A DNA stretch of 38,352 bases from an uncultured Tissierellia bacterium (GCA_902489145.1 CABTYV010000008.1:1-38352), one strand, 5' to 3'; counted from the first letter of the stretch, positions 8,320 through 16,514 are shown. Notes: a model not told the origin generated them from the sequence alone. Made by a program: numbers and translations.

Positions 8320-9678
8320 CTACATAAATATATAGCGTGCGATGAAAATAATCGCCAGCACATACATTAAAAGAGAAATATCCTTGCGCTTCCCGGTCAG
8401 CAGTTTAATCAGGACGTAGGAAACCACGCCCATGGAAATGCCCTCCGCAATGGAGTAGAAGAGCGGCATCGCCAGGATCGCCAGATAGGCCGGGAAGGCT
8501 TCCGTGATGTCCACCTCCACCAGCTTAAAGACCGCCTGGAACATGGAGAAGCCAACATAGATCAAAGCCGCAGCCGTCGCAAAGCCTGGGATGGCAATAA
8601 AGACTGGTGAGAGCACCATGGCGGCCAGGAAGAGCAGGCCGGTGGTCAGGGCGGTAAGACCGGTACGGCCACCTGCTTCCACGCCGGCGGAGGATTCCAC
8701 AAAAGTGGTAACGGTGGAGGTCCCTAGGACAGCGCCGGCTGAAGTGGCCACTGCATCCGCTAAGAGGGCGCCCCTGGCGTTCGGCAGTTGGCCCTTTTCA
8801 TCCAGCATATTGGCTTTGGCGGCTACTCCTGCCAGGGTGCCGACGGTATCAAAGATATCGACGAAGAGGAAAGCAAAGGTGACAGCTAAGAGATCTAAAA
8901 TTTTCAAAGAAGAGAAGTCCAAATGAAAGGCTTGTCCAACCAAGCCGCCAAATTCCCCGAAGTGAGGAGCGGACCAGGTGGGGTAGAGGGAGAAGAAATT
9001 GGCCTCCGGATTGGGCACATAGAGTCCCACGGCTTGGGCCAACATCCCTAAGACCCAGGTAGCCAGCACCCCAATCAGAATCGCTCCCTTCTGCTTTTTA
9101 TGGCTGAGTACGATGATGATCAGGACCCCAATCAGGCAGAGCAGGCCGGAAATGCCGGCGGTGGAGAAGTTTTTATTGAGCCCGGAGAAGCCCACCAGGG
9201 TATCCGGATTGCCGGCCACCAGGTTGGCCGACTGGAGACCAATGAAGGCGATGAAGAGGCCGATCCCACAGGAAATGGCGTTTTTCAAGGTGATGGGAAT
9301 GGCATTAAAGATCGCTTCCCGCACGTTGGTAAGAGACAGGACGATGAAGATGAGCCCTTCCAGGAAAACCGCAAAAAGTGCCATTTGCCAGGAATAGCCC
9401 ATGCGGATCACGACCGTGTAGGCAAAATAGGCATTGAGGCCCATCCCAGGGGCCAGCGCAAAGGGCAGGTTGGCAAAGAAGGCCATGCAGAAGCAGCCGA
9501 TGGCGGAGGCGATGGCCGTGGCAATCAGGACACCACCAGCGGGCATGCCGGTTTGGGAGAGGATTTGCGGATTAACGGCGAGAATGTAGGCCATGGTGAT
9601 AAAGGTGGTCAGACCAGCCGTCAGTTCTCCCTTGACGGTGACCTTGTGGTCACGCAAATGAAAGAGATTTTCGAACAT
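8320..9678 (-). CDS. pbuG: Adenine/guanine/hypoxanthine permease, AzgA family
   Basis: This 452-residue integral membrane protein opens with MFENLFHL followed by TAGLTTFITMAYILAVNP, the hallmark N-terminus of AzgA/PbuG-type nucleobase transporters in the NCS2-like fold (about 12-14 helices). These import hypoxanthine, guanine or adenine with protons. Internal family motifs include APGMGLNAYFAY near residue 75, LFVDIFDTVGTLAGVA near 272 and the ESSAGVEAGGRTGLT stretch near 326. The start ATG at 9678 follows AGGAGGAACTT. It is a single-gene unit divergent from the chromate genes. I looked for a purine riboswitch upstream and found none; the leader is short. Hpt, encoded at 18046, would salvage the imported bases. 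Confidence 0.92.
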   Translation of the reverse strand: MFENLFHLRDHKVTVKGELTAGLTTFITMAYILAVNPQILSQTGMPAGGVLIATAIASAIGCFCMAFFANLPFALAPGMGLNAYFAYTVVIRMGYSWQMALFAVFLEGLIFIVLSLTNVREAIFNAIPITLKNAISCGIGLFIAFIGLQSANLVAGNPDTLVGFSGLNKNFSTAGISGLLCLIGVLIIIVLSHKKQKGAILIGVLATWVLGMLAQAVGLYVPNPEANFFSLYPTWSAPHFGEFGGLVGQAFHLDFSSLKILDLLAVTFAFLFVDIFDTVGTLAGVAAKANMLDEKGQLPNARGALLADAVATSAGAVLGTSTVTTFVESSAGVEAGGRTGLTALTTGLLFLAAMVLSPVFIAIPGFATAAALIYVGFSMFQAVFKLVEVDITEAFPAYLAILAMPLFYSIAEGISMGVVSYVLIKLLTGKRKDISLLMYVLAIIFIARYIFM

Positions 9679-9717
9679 AAGTTCCTCCTATTCATAAATA
9701 AAACATACAACATCCAC

Positions 9718-9723
9718 ATTTTA
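9718..9723 (-). promoter_or_regulatory. Possible -10 box of the purine permease gene
   Basis: TAAAAT on the minus strand lies 39 nt before the start codon, directly preceded by TG. No good -35 is visible at the usual distance. Confidence 0.3.
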
Positions 9724-9778
9724 CACTATTTTCATTCGAAAAGCTTGAAGGGGCGACCAGAATTCCCTATGGGCCGAA

Positions 9779-9831
9779 GGCGCTTTTTATGTATAATAGG
9801 AAGGCAAGCGCCCTGGACCCTGCAAGCGCCC
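9779..9831 (+). promoter_or_regulatory. -10 box with AAGCGCC repeat array before the chromate transporter genes
   Basis: TATAAT at 9792-9797 is a perfect -10 hexamer facing chrA, though no good -35 is visible. It is flanked by three copies of AAGCGCC: one inverted (GGCGCTT at 9779-9785) and two direct, each inside a GCAAGCGCCC decamer (9804-9813 and 9822-9831, 18 bp apart). The arrangement looks like an operator, but no regulator gene is adjacent. Confidence 0.4.
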
Positions 9832-9926
9832 ATTTTATTGGATTTCTTTAAAAGGAAGAGCCAGGGAGCACCGAGCGGGCAGGAAGCCTTCTTTATTTTT
9901 TCAGCCAAAAATGGAAAGGATTATTT

Positions 9927-10520
9927 ATGAACGATCATACGCCAGCAAGCACTCCGGCAGAGCCACTTTCCTGTTGGACCTTGTTTTTCGTTTTGCTTCG
10001 CATCAATGCCGTGACCTTCGGGGGTGGATACACGATTGTGCCGATTATTCGCCAGGAGTTCGTCGAAAAACGAAAAATCCTAACGGACGACGATATGCTT
10101 GATATCATTGCCATCGCAGAATCGGGGCCCGGCGCAATGGCGGTCTCCACCTCCTATCTCCTGGGTATTCGTCTGCGGGGGATATTGGGTGGTATCAGTG
10201 CGGTGCTTGGGGCCGTGCTGCCCGCCCTGTTTCTGATCACCCTTCTTTATTTTATTTATGCGCATGTGGCCAACAATCCATTCATCCGTGCGGCCCTTCG
10301 GGCCATGTCGGGGGTGATTGTAGCGATGCTGTTTTTCTCCGTCTATACCCTCTATCGACCCGCCGTGAAGGAGCATAAGAAGCTTTCGATCGCATTTATG
10401 CTGATTGCTTTTCTCCTTTCCTATTTCCATATTCTGCCCGTCGCCTACATCATTGTTCTGATGATCATAGCGGGGGTGGTCATCTATGGATTTTTATTGA
10501 AAGAGGAGGAGGTCGCATAA
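9927..10520 (+). CDS. chrA1: Chromate transporter (ChrA family), first half-size subunit
   Basis: This 197-residue membrane protein has the chromate-transport domain near its N-terminus: NAVTFGGGYTIVPIIRQEFVE (residues about 27-47) and the following AIAESGPGAMAVSTSYLLG. Five to six hydrophobic segments follow. In Bacillota, short-chain ChrA proteins are encoded as tandem pairs that together equal one long-chain ChrA; the next gene is the partner. The family can export chromate, but many members in anaerobes have no proven substrate, so the name reflects family only. The start ATG follows AAAGGATTATTT. The stop overlaps the partner's start by 1 nt (TAATG), indicating coupled translation. Confidence 0.88.
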   Translation: MNDHTPASTPAEPLSCWTLFFVLLRINAVTFGGGYTIVPIIRQEFVEKRKILTDDDMLDIIAIAESGPGAMAVSTSYLLGIRLRGILGGISAVLGAVLPALFLITLLYFIYAHVANNPFIRAALRAMSGVIVAMLFFSVYTLYRPAVKEHKKLSIAFMLIAFLLSYFHILPVAYIIVLMIIAGVVIYGFLLKEEEVA

Positions 10521-11128
10521 TGCTTATCCAGCTCTATCTGGTTTTTTTGAAGGTGGGTGCACTGGCTTTTGGTGGGGGACTGGCGACGTTGCCCCTCCTC
10601 CAGGAGGCCCTGGTTAATGAACACGCCTGGCTTAGCATGACCGAGTGGACCGACGTTTTTACCATTTCCAACATGACCCCAGGGCCCATTGCCATCAATG
10701 CTGCGACCTTTGTGGGCACCAAAATGGGGCAAAGCTTGGGCCTGGGCTTGCCCTTTCAACTGATAGGCTCTATGGTGGCCACCTTGGGCGTCATTACGCC
10801 TCAAATTTTGCTCATGAGCCTCTTGGCCTACCTCCTCTTTGTACGAGGGGGGCAGCTACGCCCCTTGCAGTGGGCGATCAAAGCCTTGCGTGCGGCCACG
10901 GTTGGGCTAATCGCTGCCATCACGCTGGCCCTTTTCCAGAGTCACCTCTTTCCTGCGGAAGTGCTTACCGGTCAGGTTGGATTTGGCCATATCGGCGGCC
11001 TAGCGGTCGATTTTTTAGCGCTCTTCTGTTTTTTAGCCAGCCTTTTTGGCCTGCGAAAAAAGATCGATATGACTAAGCTCCTGACCTTGGGCGCCTTGGT
11101 GGGCGTTTTGGCCGAATGGCTGCTCTAA
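10520..11128 (+). CDS. chrA2: Chromate transporter (ChrA family), second half-size subunit
   Basis: This 202-residue partner of the preceding gene has the same domain in diverged form: KVGALAFGGGLATLPLLQEALV near residues 10-31, then SNMTPGPIAINAATFVGTKMG. Both halves keep the FGGG and PGP-type motifs expected from a duplicated ChrA domain. The two proteins very probably act as a heterodimer in the membrane. It starts at the ATG overlapping the stop of chrA1. A 58-nt gap separates it from the CcdA-TlpA fusion. No chromate reductase or ChrB-type regulator is nearby. Confidence 0.88.
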   Translation: MLIQLYLVFLKVGALAFGGGLATLPLLQEALVNEHAWLSMTEWTDVFTISNMTPGPIAINAATFVGTKMGQSLGLGLPFQLIGSMVATLGVITPQILLMSLLAYLLFVRGGQLRPLQWAIKALRAATVGLIAAITLALFQSHLFPAEVLTGQVGFGHIGGLAVDFLALFCFLASLFGLRKKIDMTKLLTLGALVGVLAEWLL

Positions 11129-11186
11129 CGATGGCTTTTTTCAGCCGGTCGAAGCGGGCAAAAGCGTAACAGAAAGGAAGTGGTAT

Positions 11187-12410
11187 ATGACTTTTGTTTT
11201 CACCTTTTTAGAGGGCCTGGCCACCTTTCTCTCTCCCTGTTTCCTGCCCCTGCTGCCCCTCTATTTGGCTTACCTTGGGGGAGGTGCCAGTGGCTCCCTG
11301 CGAAAAAGGATGTGTAACAGCTTGGCCTTTGTTGCTGGATTTACGGTCGTCTTTGTTTTGCTGGGCGCCCTTTCGGCCAGCTTAGGCTATCTTTTGCGCC
11401 GCCACCAGGGGCTCCTATCCCTTCTGGCTGGTCTTGTGGTGATGGCTTTTGGCTTGCAGTATCTGGGACTGCTCCCCGGCGCTTCCTTCAAAGGAGGTCT
11501 GGGACAAAAAGCCATGACCCGCCTTCATCCGGGGAAATCTTTTCTTTTTGGCTTGGCCTTTTCGATCGCCTGGACCCCTTGCCTGGGTACTTTTCTGGGT
11601 GCTGCGCTAATGCTGGCGGGGCAAAGAGGGCGAGTGATCGAGGGGGTCGGGTACCTGTTCGCTTACTCTCTGGGGCTGGGCCTTCCCTTTCTTCTCATGG
11701 CCTTTCTGCTGGACCGACTGGAGGCGCAGATTGCCTGGGTGAAGGCCCATTTTGGGCTATTGCAGAAGATTTGCGGGCTGGCTCTGGTTTTGCTCGGTTT
11801 GTTGATGGCCAGCGGCCGTCTCAACGGTCTCGGAGGGGGACAGGCGGAAACAGAGGAGGTGCGGTCGAGCCCTGGATCCAGCTTTTCGGAGGCGGGAGCA
11901 AATACAGAAGCGATCAGCTCCACCTCCTCTGAAGGAGATGAGGAGGCGCCCGCCCGACAAGCTTCGGAGGCGCCAAAAGAGCCTGACAATCCCTTTGTCG
12001 ATTTTTCCATGGAAGGACAGATGGGGGAGGACCATCTTTTATCCGAATACGGAGACAAACCGATCGTACTCAATTTCTGGGCCTCCTGGTGCCCTCCTTG
12101 TCGGGCTGAGATGCCTATTTTTGAACAGGCCTACCTGCAGTATCGAGACCGGATTCACTTCATTATGCTCAATATGATGGATGGGGTGCGCGAAACGCGC
12201 GAATCCGCTCGCCGGTTTTTGCAGGAGGCGGACTATCCCTTTCCGCTTTATTATGATAGCAAGGGCGCGGGAGTCGAGGCTTATCGGGTAGCAGCCTTTC
12301 CCACGACGATTTTTATGAAAAAGGGGCAGGTCATGGCCCGTATTCAGGGGATGGTGGATGAGGACCAATTCCAGGCCCTGGTCCATCAGCTATTGGAGGA
12401 AAAAGAGTAA
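11187..12410 (+). CDS. CcdA-like thiol-electron transporter fused to a TlpA/ResA-like thioredoxin
   Basis: Residues 1-210 form a CcdA/DsbD-beta type membrane domain of about six helices. Its two redox cysteines are visible as Cys18 (LSPCFLPLLP) and Cys132 (WTPCLG). Residues 211-265 are a low-complexity Ser/Glu/Ala linker. Residues 268-407 are an extracytoplasmic thioredoxin-like domain with active site WASWCPPC (Cys302 and Cys305) and a cis-Pro region AAFPTTIF. CcdA moves electrons from cytosolic thioredoxin across the membrane; here the acceptor thioredoxin is on the same chain, so it is a self-contained extracellular reductase. The start ATG follows AGAAAGGAAGTGGTAT. Such fusions are known, but the placement after chrA is unusual. 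Cytochrome c genes are not in the window. Confidence 0.88.
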   Translation: MTFVFTFLEGLATFLSPCFLPLLPLYLAYLGGGASGSLRKRMCNSLAFVAGFTVVFVLLGALSASLGYLLRRHQGLLSLLAGLVVMAFGLQYLGLLPGASFKGGLGQKAMTRLHPGKSFLFGLAFSIAWTPCLGTFLGAALMLAGQRGRVIEGVGYLFAYSLGLGLPFLLMAFLLDRLEAQIAWVKAHFGLLQKICGLALVLLGLLMASGRLNGLGGGQAETEEVRSSPGSSFSEAGANTEAISSTSSEGDEEAPARQASEAPKEPDNPFVDFSMEGQMGEDHLLSEYGDKPIVLNFWASWCPPCRAEMPIFEQAYLQYRDRIHFIMLNMMDGVRETRESARRFLQEADYPFPLYYDSKGAGVEAYRVAAFPTTIFMKKGQVMARIQGMVDEDQFQALVHQLLEEKE

Positions 12411-12436
12411 AAAAAGGAAGAGGGAAGAAGCAAACG

Positions 12437-13213
12437 ATGGTGAATAAAAAAATCGCCCTGGTGACGGGCGCTTCCTCCGGGCTTGGGGCGAGCTTTGCCC
12501 GCGCCATTGCCAAGGAGGGAAAGGTAGATGAAATTTGGCTTTGCGCCAGAAGGGCAGATCGTTTGGCGACCCTTGCTCAGGACTTATCCTGCCCCAGTCG
12601 GCTTTTCGTCGGGGACGTCTCAGATCCCGCCTGGCAGGCGTCGCTCACCAAGGCGCTAAACGAGCCTGGCGAGGCCAGGGCCCTCATGCTTCTGATCAAT
12701 AATGCCGGCCTGGGGAAGACAGCCTTATTCAGCGATCTGGATCCGGGCCATGTAGAGGAGGTAATGGGGGTCAATATGAAGGCCCCCACCCAGCTTCTCC
12801 ACCAGCTTTTGCCTTATATGAAGCGGGGGGGACGGGTGATCAACGTCGCCTCGGTGGCCGCCTTTTTGCCCCAGCCCGGCTTTGCGCTTTACGCAGCCTC
12901 CAAGGCCTACCTACTCAGTCTCAGTCGGGCCCTGGACCGGGAGCTTGCCCCGAAGGGGATCACCATCACGGCCTGCTGCCCGAATCCCATGGAGACCGAA
13001 TTTTTTGACAAATCGGGCGGCATTGGTCCGACGGGCCTCAAACGCATGGGACTGGACCAGGTCGACCAGGTGGTGCAAACCGCCCTCCGCCAGTCCCGGA
13101 AGGGCAAGGCACTCTCCCTCACCCATCCGACGGCTAAGGCTGTTCATGTCATTTCCCATCTTTTGCCCCATTCCTTCCTCCTTTGGGCAGAGAAGAAGAT
13201 CGGCTTTTATTAA
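12437..13213 (+). CDS. Short-chain dehydrogenase/reductase (SDR), classical type
   Basis: This 258-residue Rossmann-fold oxidoreductase has the cofactor motif TGASSGLG at 10-17, NNAG at 88-91, the catalytic Ser139 in NVAS and YxxxK at Tyr152-Lys156 (YAASK). ARR after the second strand suggests NADP(H) preference. The substrate is unknown; the closest general type is the DltE/YdfG/SadH-like group of cytosolic reductases acting on small carbonyls. It follows the CcdA-TlpA gene by 26 nt and probably shares its transcript. Its stop overlaps the stop of the convergent zinc peptidase by 4 nt, leaving no room for a terminator between them. Confidence 0.85.
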   Translation: MVNKKIALVTGASSGLGASFARAIAKEGKVDEIWLCARRADRLATLAQDLSCPSRLFVGDVSDPAWQASLTKALNEPGEARALMLLINNAGLGKTALFSDLDPGHVEEVMGVNMKAPTQLLHQLLPYMKRGGRVINVASVAAFLPQPGFALYAASKAYLLSLSRALDRELAPKGITITACCPNPMETEFFDKSGGIGPTGLKRMGLDQVDQVVQTALRQSRKGKALSLTHPTAKAVHVISHLLPHSFLLWAEKKIGFY

Positions 13214-14082
13214 AGATCCTGAGGGGTGGGGTAGCGTCTGGTATCAAAGGTGTCGATTTGGGAGAGGTCGCCTGCCTCATAGCCCTTCTTAAACCAACGG
13301 GTTCGCTGTTCGCTGGAGCCGTGCGTAAAGGACTCCGGCTGGACCTGGTGGCCCGCCTTTTGCTGCAGGGTATCATCGCCAATGGACCAGGCGGTGGAGA
13401 TGGCTTCTTCAATATCGCCTGCTTCCAGGTAGCCCTGGTCCTTTTGGTAGCGGGCAACGACCCCGGCGAGATAATCCGCCATCAGCTCCAATCGAACGGT
13501 GAGCGCATTGGCCTCCTGCTGGCTCGCCCGGCTTCGGAGCGCATTGACCTTATCCAGGATGCCCAATTCCTTTTGGACATGGTGGCCCACCTCGTGAGAG
13601 ATGACATAGGAGAGGACAAAATCGCCCTCCTTGGCACCAAATTTTTTGATCAGTTCGTCATAAAAGGAGAGATCCATATAGATTTTTTGGTCCTCTCCAC
13701 AGTAGAAGGGCCCCATGCCGGACTGGGCAATGCCACAGCCAGAGCGGACTGTTTCCTGGAAAATGGCCATTTTAGGCGGATTATAGCGGCGGCCCTCCTT
13801 TTGGAAAAGCGCACCCCATTGGTCCTCCGTATCCGCGAGGACGACGGCCGAATATTGATAGAGCTCCTTTTCCTTTTGACTGAGCTGGAGGGCCTCCTGG
13901 TGGACTTCCTTGGGCCCAAGCCCACCACCTGAAAGCCCTGCCTGTAAACCGGCCAGGGGATTGCCGGTCAAAGCAAAAACCAAAAGACCCATTAGGATCC
14001 CACCGACGCCCACCCCCATACCAACCCGGCCCCGACCCTGGGATGAGATATTGGACGATTGTCTTCGATCACGCCATTTCAT
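13210..14082 (-). CDS. ypfJ: Neutral zinc metallopeptidase, YpfJ family
   Basis: The 290-residue protein has one N-terminal membrane segment (about residues 21-40, Gly-rich) and a catalytic domain bearing HEVGH at 163-167 in SYVISHEVGHHVQ, the zinc-binding HExxH motif. CGIAQSGMGPFYC near 116-128 and the final ELMADYLAGV helix are typical of the YpfJ/putative neutral zinc peptidase family (PF04228). The expected third ligand lies in ELMADYLAG. It probably faces the cell exterior. The physiological substrate of this family is not known. The start ATG at 14082 is preceded by GAGGAGGAAACA. It is a monocistronic unit between convergent and divergent neighbours. Confidence 0.9.
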   Translation of the reverse strand: MKWRDRRQSSNISSQGRGRVGMGVGVGGILMGLLVFALTGNPLAGLQAGLSGGGLGPKEVHQEALQLSQKEKELYQYSAVVLADTEDQWGALFQKEGRRYNPPKMAIFQETVRSGCGIAQSGMGPFYCGEDQKIYMDLSFYDELIKKFGAKEGDFVLSYVISHEVGHHVQKELGILDKVNALRSRASQQEANALTVRLELMADYLAGVVARYQKDQGYLEAGDIEEAISTAWSIGDDTLQQKAGHQVQPESFTHGSSEQRTRWFKKGYEAGDLSQIDTFDTRRYPTPQDL

Positions 14083-14240
14083 TGTTTCCTCCTCACTTGG
14101 ATTTCATTTACCTTCATCCTTCATTTCGCTCTTTTGAGTCCCTATGGACCGAAGGCAGAGCGGTTTATTTTTATTAGTTCTTTTTTACCCGACTTTTCTC
14201 CAGCCTCTACTCTTTGGCCGTCTTTTTTTGCCCTACCATA

Positions 14241-14249
14241 TGGTAAAAT
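14241..14249 (+). promoter_or_regulatory. Extended -10 promoter of the long housekeeping operon
   Basis: TGG-TAAAAT matches an extended -10 element (TGnTAnAAT) 30 nt before the HAD gene. It overlaps the 10-bp palindrome ACCATATGGT (14235-14244). The same TATGG-TA.AATAAA context recurs before hflX. No convincing -35 is seen, as expected for extended -10 promoters. Confidence 0.5.
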
Positions 14250-14278
14250 AAAAAAGATTAACAAGGAAAGGATGGAAC

Positions 14279-15127
14279 ATGAAGAGACTCTTTTGTACCG
14301 ATTATGATAACACGCTCGCGATCAAGGGAAAAATGCGCCCAGAAAATGTCCAGGCGATCCGTCGTCTCCAGGATGCCGGGTTCGAGTTTGCCATTGCCTC
14401 TGGTCGCCCTTCCGCCAACATTATGCGCATTTTCTCCAAATATGGGGTGAAGGGACACCTGATCTCCAACAACGGCGCCCTCACCATAGACCAAAAGGGA
14501 CAGATCGTTCAGGAAATCCCCATGCCTGTAGCGGAAACTCGGGCTTGGATCGAGCGATGCGAAAGGGAAGACTGGCGTTATCTTTTTTATAGCAAGGAGA
14601 TCTGTTATCTGCCGCGCTCCTGGACCCGCCTGCCCGGCAGTGGAATCATTTCCTCGATCGTACGCTTTTACTTTGGCATGGGGGTCAAATCCTTTGATGG
14701 AAAAAGCCCCTCTTTTCTGGAGGCGGGCGTTTACAAGATGAATATTAAAGAAGAAAAATTGGTTCAGTCCCTTTATAGAGAGATCCTGGAGGAAGGAAAG
14801 CTTTCTGCCACCGTATCGGGCAATGGCCAGGTCGAGCTGATGGCGCCGGGGGGGAGCAAGATTAGGGGCGTTCGGGCGCTGGCAGACCATCTCAAGATTC
14901 CCATGGACCGAGTGGTTTCGATTGGCGATTATGACAATGATAGTGAAATGCTGGCCGAAAGTGGCTGGTCCTTTGCCATGGGCAATGGGTCGGGGCTGGC
15001 TAAACAAGCGGCCAAGATGGAGACGGCCAAGGTGGATGAAGGGGGATTTGTGCAAGCGGTAGACTGGATTTTGGCCCATCCGGAGGCGGGCCTCCTCCTG
15101 GCAGAAGGGCAGGCTTGTCATGGTTGA
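14279..15127 (+). CDS. HAD-superfamily hydrolase, Cof type (IIB)
   Basis: This 282-residue cytosolic phosphatase begins with CTDYDNTLAIKG, the HAD motif I DxDxT with nucleophile Asp8 and acid Asp10. It has motif II (IASGRP near 39) and motif IV GDYDNDSEML near 221, where GDxxND is expected. The large C2 cap places it in the Cof/YidA group, which dephosphorylates sugar phosphates, pyridoxal phosphate or flavin phosphates; the exact substrate is unclear. The start follows AAGGAAAGGATGGAAC. It heads a long operon and overlaps dut by 8 nt. Confidence 0.88.
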   Translation: MKRLFCTDYDNTLAIKGKMRPENVQAIRRLQDAGFEFAIASGRPSANIMRIFSKYGVKGHLISNNGALTIDQKGQIVQEIPMPVAETRAWIERCEREDWRYLFYSKEICYLPRSWTRLPGSGIISSIVRFYFGMGVKSFDGKSPSFLEAGVYKMNIKEEKLVQSLYREILEEGKLSATVSGNGQVELMAPGGSKIRGVRALADHLKIPMDRVVSIGDYDNDSEMLAESGWSFAMGNGSGLAKQAAKMETAKVDEGGFVQAVDWILAHPEAGLLLAEGQACHG

Positions 15128-15560
15128 TCCAAAAGGTCGCTTGCTTTTTACGGGTCCGGGCAAGGACCCTACGTATGCAAATGCCTCTGCGGCGGGCTTG
15201 GATCTCTCCATTCGGACGGAGGAAGCGATCGTTTTTCATCCAGGCGATCATTACCGCATTCATACCGGCTTGTGCTTTGAAATTCCGCCCGGATTTTTCG
15301 GTCTTGTCGCCATCCGGTCCAGCCTGGGGGCGCGCGGGCTCGTGTTAGCCAATGGGATCGGGATCATTGATGAGGACTACCGTGGAGAGCTTCAGATGCC
15401 CCTATACAATCACGGAAGGGAAACCATCATTTTAGAAGACGGTGAACGGGTCGGGCAGATGGTTCTTTTGCCCTACATCCAGCTCAGCCCCCTTCGCGTC
15501 GAAGCGCTGAGCGAAAGCGAGCGGGGGACGGAAGGCTTCGGTTCCAGTGGCCGGTTTTAG
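15120..15560 (+). CDS. dut: dUTP diphosphatase (trimeric dUTPase)
   Basis: Dut hydrolyses dUTP to dUMP and pyrophosphate, keeping uracil out of DNA and feeding thymidylate synthesis. The five family motifs are present in order in 146 residues: SAAGLDL, RSSLGARGL, NGIGIIDEDYRG with the catalytic Asp, GERVGQMVL, and the C-terminal GTEGFGSSG that closes over the substrate. The length matches homotrimeric dUTPases. The ATG at 15120 lies inside the HAD gene, so translation is probably coupled. A second start farther in would cut the N-terminal beta arm. Confidence 0.95.
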   Translation: MVDPKGRLLFTGPGKDPTYANASAAGLDLSIRTEEAIVFHPGDHYRIHTGLCFEIPPGFFGLVAIRSSLGARGLVLANGIGIIDEDYRGELQMPLYNHGRETIILEDGERVGQMVLLPYIQLSPLRVEALSESERGTEGFGSSGRF

Positions 15561-15607
15561 GAAAAGGATCGGGGAAGGACCTTTTTCAGTCGAAGAGGGA
15601 GTATGTG

Positions 15608-15865
15608 ATGCGAATCGATAAATTTCTAAAAAATGCGCGAATCATTAAGCGCCGAACGGTCGCAAAGGAAGCCTGTGACGGCGGTCGCGTGGAGATCAAT
15701 GGGCGGCCCGCCAAGGCGGGCAGCGAGGTGGTAGAAGGGGACCGGGTGAAGATCTCCTTCGCCAGAGGCCCGCTTTATTTCCGGGTCGAAGCAACGCCTG
15801 AGCTGGTAAAAAAGGATCAGGCTGAAAGCCTGTATACCCCGATAGAGGAGGGAGATTATGAGTAA
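15608..15865 (+). CDS. rqcP: RqcP, S4-domain ribosome quality-control factor (YabO)
   Basis: This 85-residue S4 RNA-binding protein starts MRIDKFLKNARIIKRR, closely resembling Bacillus YabO/RqcP. RqcP works with RqcH on stalled 50S-peptidyl-tRNA complexes to add alanine tails that mark aborted proteins for decay. I chose ATG 15608 over the GTG at 15605 because it gives the canonical N-terminus and better spacing from the AGAGGGAG site. The gene overlaps divIC by 8 nt. In spore formers yabP and yabQ lie between these two genes; here they are missing. Confidence 0.92.
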   Translation: MRIDKFLKNARIIKRRTVAKEACDGGRVEINGRPAKAGSEVVEGDRVKISFARGPLYFRVEATPELVKKDQAESLYTPIEEGDYE

Positions 15866-16514
15866 TTTTCGGTCAATTTTGCCAAAGGATCCGGAGGAAC
15901 GGAGGCGTCCTACGCGCCCCGCAAGGAGCCAGGAACCAGAAGAAGGCCAGCGGAGATCGGATGCCAACCGGGTCTCCTACTCCGGGACATCGGGCCGGGA
16001 GGAGCGCTTACAGAGGATCGCCCAAACTCGCTCCGGAAACCGTCGCCCAAGCCGATCCGGACAGAGGCAGCAGGGAAAAACACCCTTCTTCTTTTTCATT
16101 CTTGCGGGCATTATTCTGCTTTTTCTCCTGGTGCCAGCCGGCTTGAAGCTCTATTCCACCAGTCGACAGCTGGCTGATGCCCAAAAGGCTCAGACCAAGC
16201 TGGAGGAGGAGCGCAAACAGCTGAGTGCGTCCGTAGAGGAGTTGAAAAATCAGCTTAAAATGGTCAATACCGATGAATATGTCGAAAAATATGCCCACGA
16301 GAAGCTTGGGATGATCCGGCCCAACGAGATCCTCTTCCAGACGGAGGACGGTCGCTATAAGCTCAATGAGGAAGCCGTCCGCAACCTTACCCAAGGTCAG
16401 GTGGTGGAAAGCTCCGAGGGGACCCCTTCTGAAAGCACGTCCGGATCGGAGGGAAGCGCGTCCTCACAGACCTCCAGCACTAGCCAAGCGCGCGAAGATC
16501 AGCCGACCGAATAA
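15858..16514 (+). CDS. divIC: DivIC/FtsB-type septum formation initiator
   Basis: This 218-residue bitopic protein has a basic, Arg- and Pro-rich cytosolic N-terminus (1-74), one membrane helix (about 75-95), an extracellular coiled coil (about 100-135, Glu/Lys/Leu-rich) and the family segment YVEKYAHEKLGMIRPNE near 141-157. DivIC pairs with FtsL and DivIB in the divisome and helps activate septal wall synthesis. Position after rqcP and before tilS matches Bacillus gene order. It is longer than B. subtilis DivIC (about 125 residues) because of the N-terminal extension and a Ser/Thr/Glu-rich C-terminal tail of about 50 residues. FtsL is encoded separately at 36581. Confidence 0.9.
   Translation: MSNFRSILPKDPEERRRPTRPARSQEPEEGQRRSDANRVSYSGTSGREERLQRIAQTRSGNRRPSRSGQRQQGKTPFFFFILAGIILLFLLVPAGLKLYSTSRQLADAQKAQTKLEEERKQLSASVEELKNQLKMVNTDEYVEKYAHEKLGMIRPNEILFQTEDGRYKLNEEAVRNLTQGQVVESSEGTPSESTSGSEGSASSQTSSTSQAREDQPTE

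Noticed and set aside
9679..9780. Purine riboswitch before the permease gene
   Set aside because: The leader is short and lacks the paired loops and junction sequence typical of the purine aptamer.
9100..9930. 276-codon open frame on the plus strand, antisense to the purine permease gene
   Set aside because: Its translation is hydrophilic, Gly/Asp/His-rich low-quality sequence, and the opposite strand encodes a clear AzgA permease over most of it. It is a shadow frame.
13183..13932. 249-codon plus-strand frame opposite ypfJ
   Set aside because: The minus strand encodes the HEVGH peptidase; the plus frame has no motif and no ribosome site.
14258..15211. 317-codon minus-strand frame opposite the HAD and dut genes
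   Set aside because: The plus strand has intact HAD and dUTPase motifs with good ribosome sites; the minus frame has no recognisable domain.
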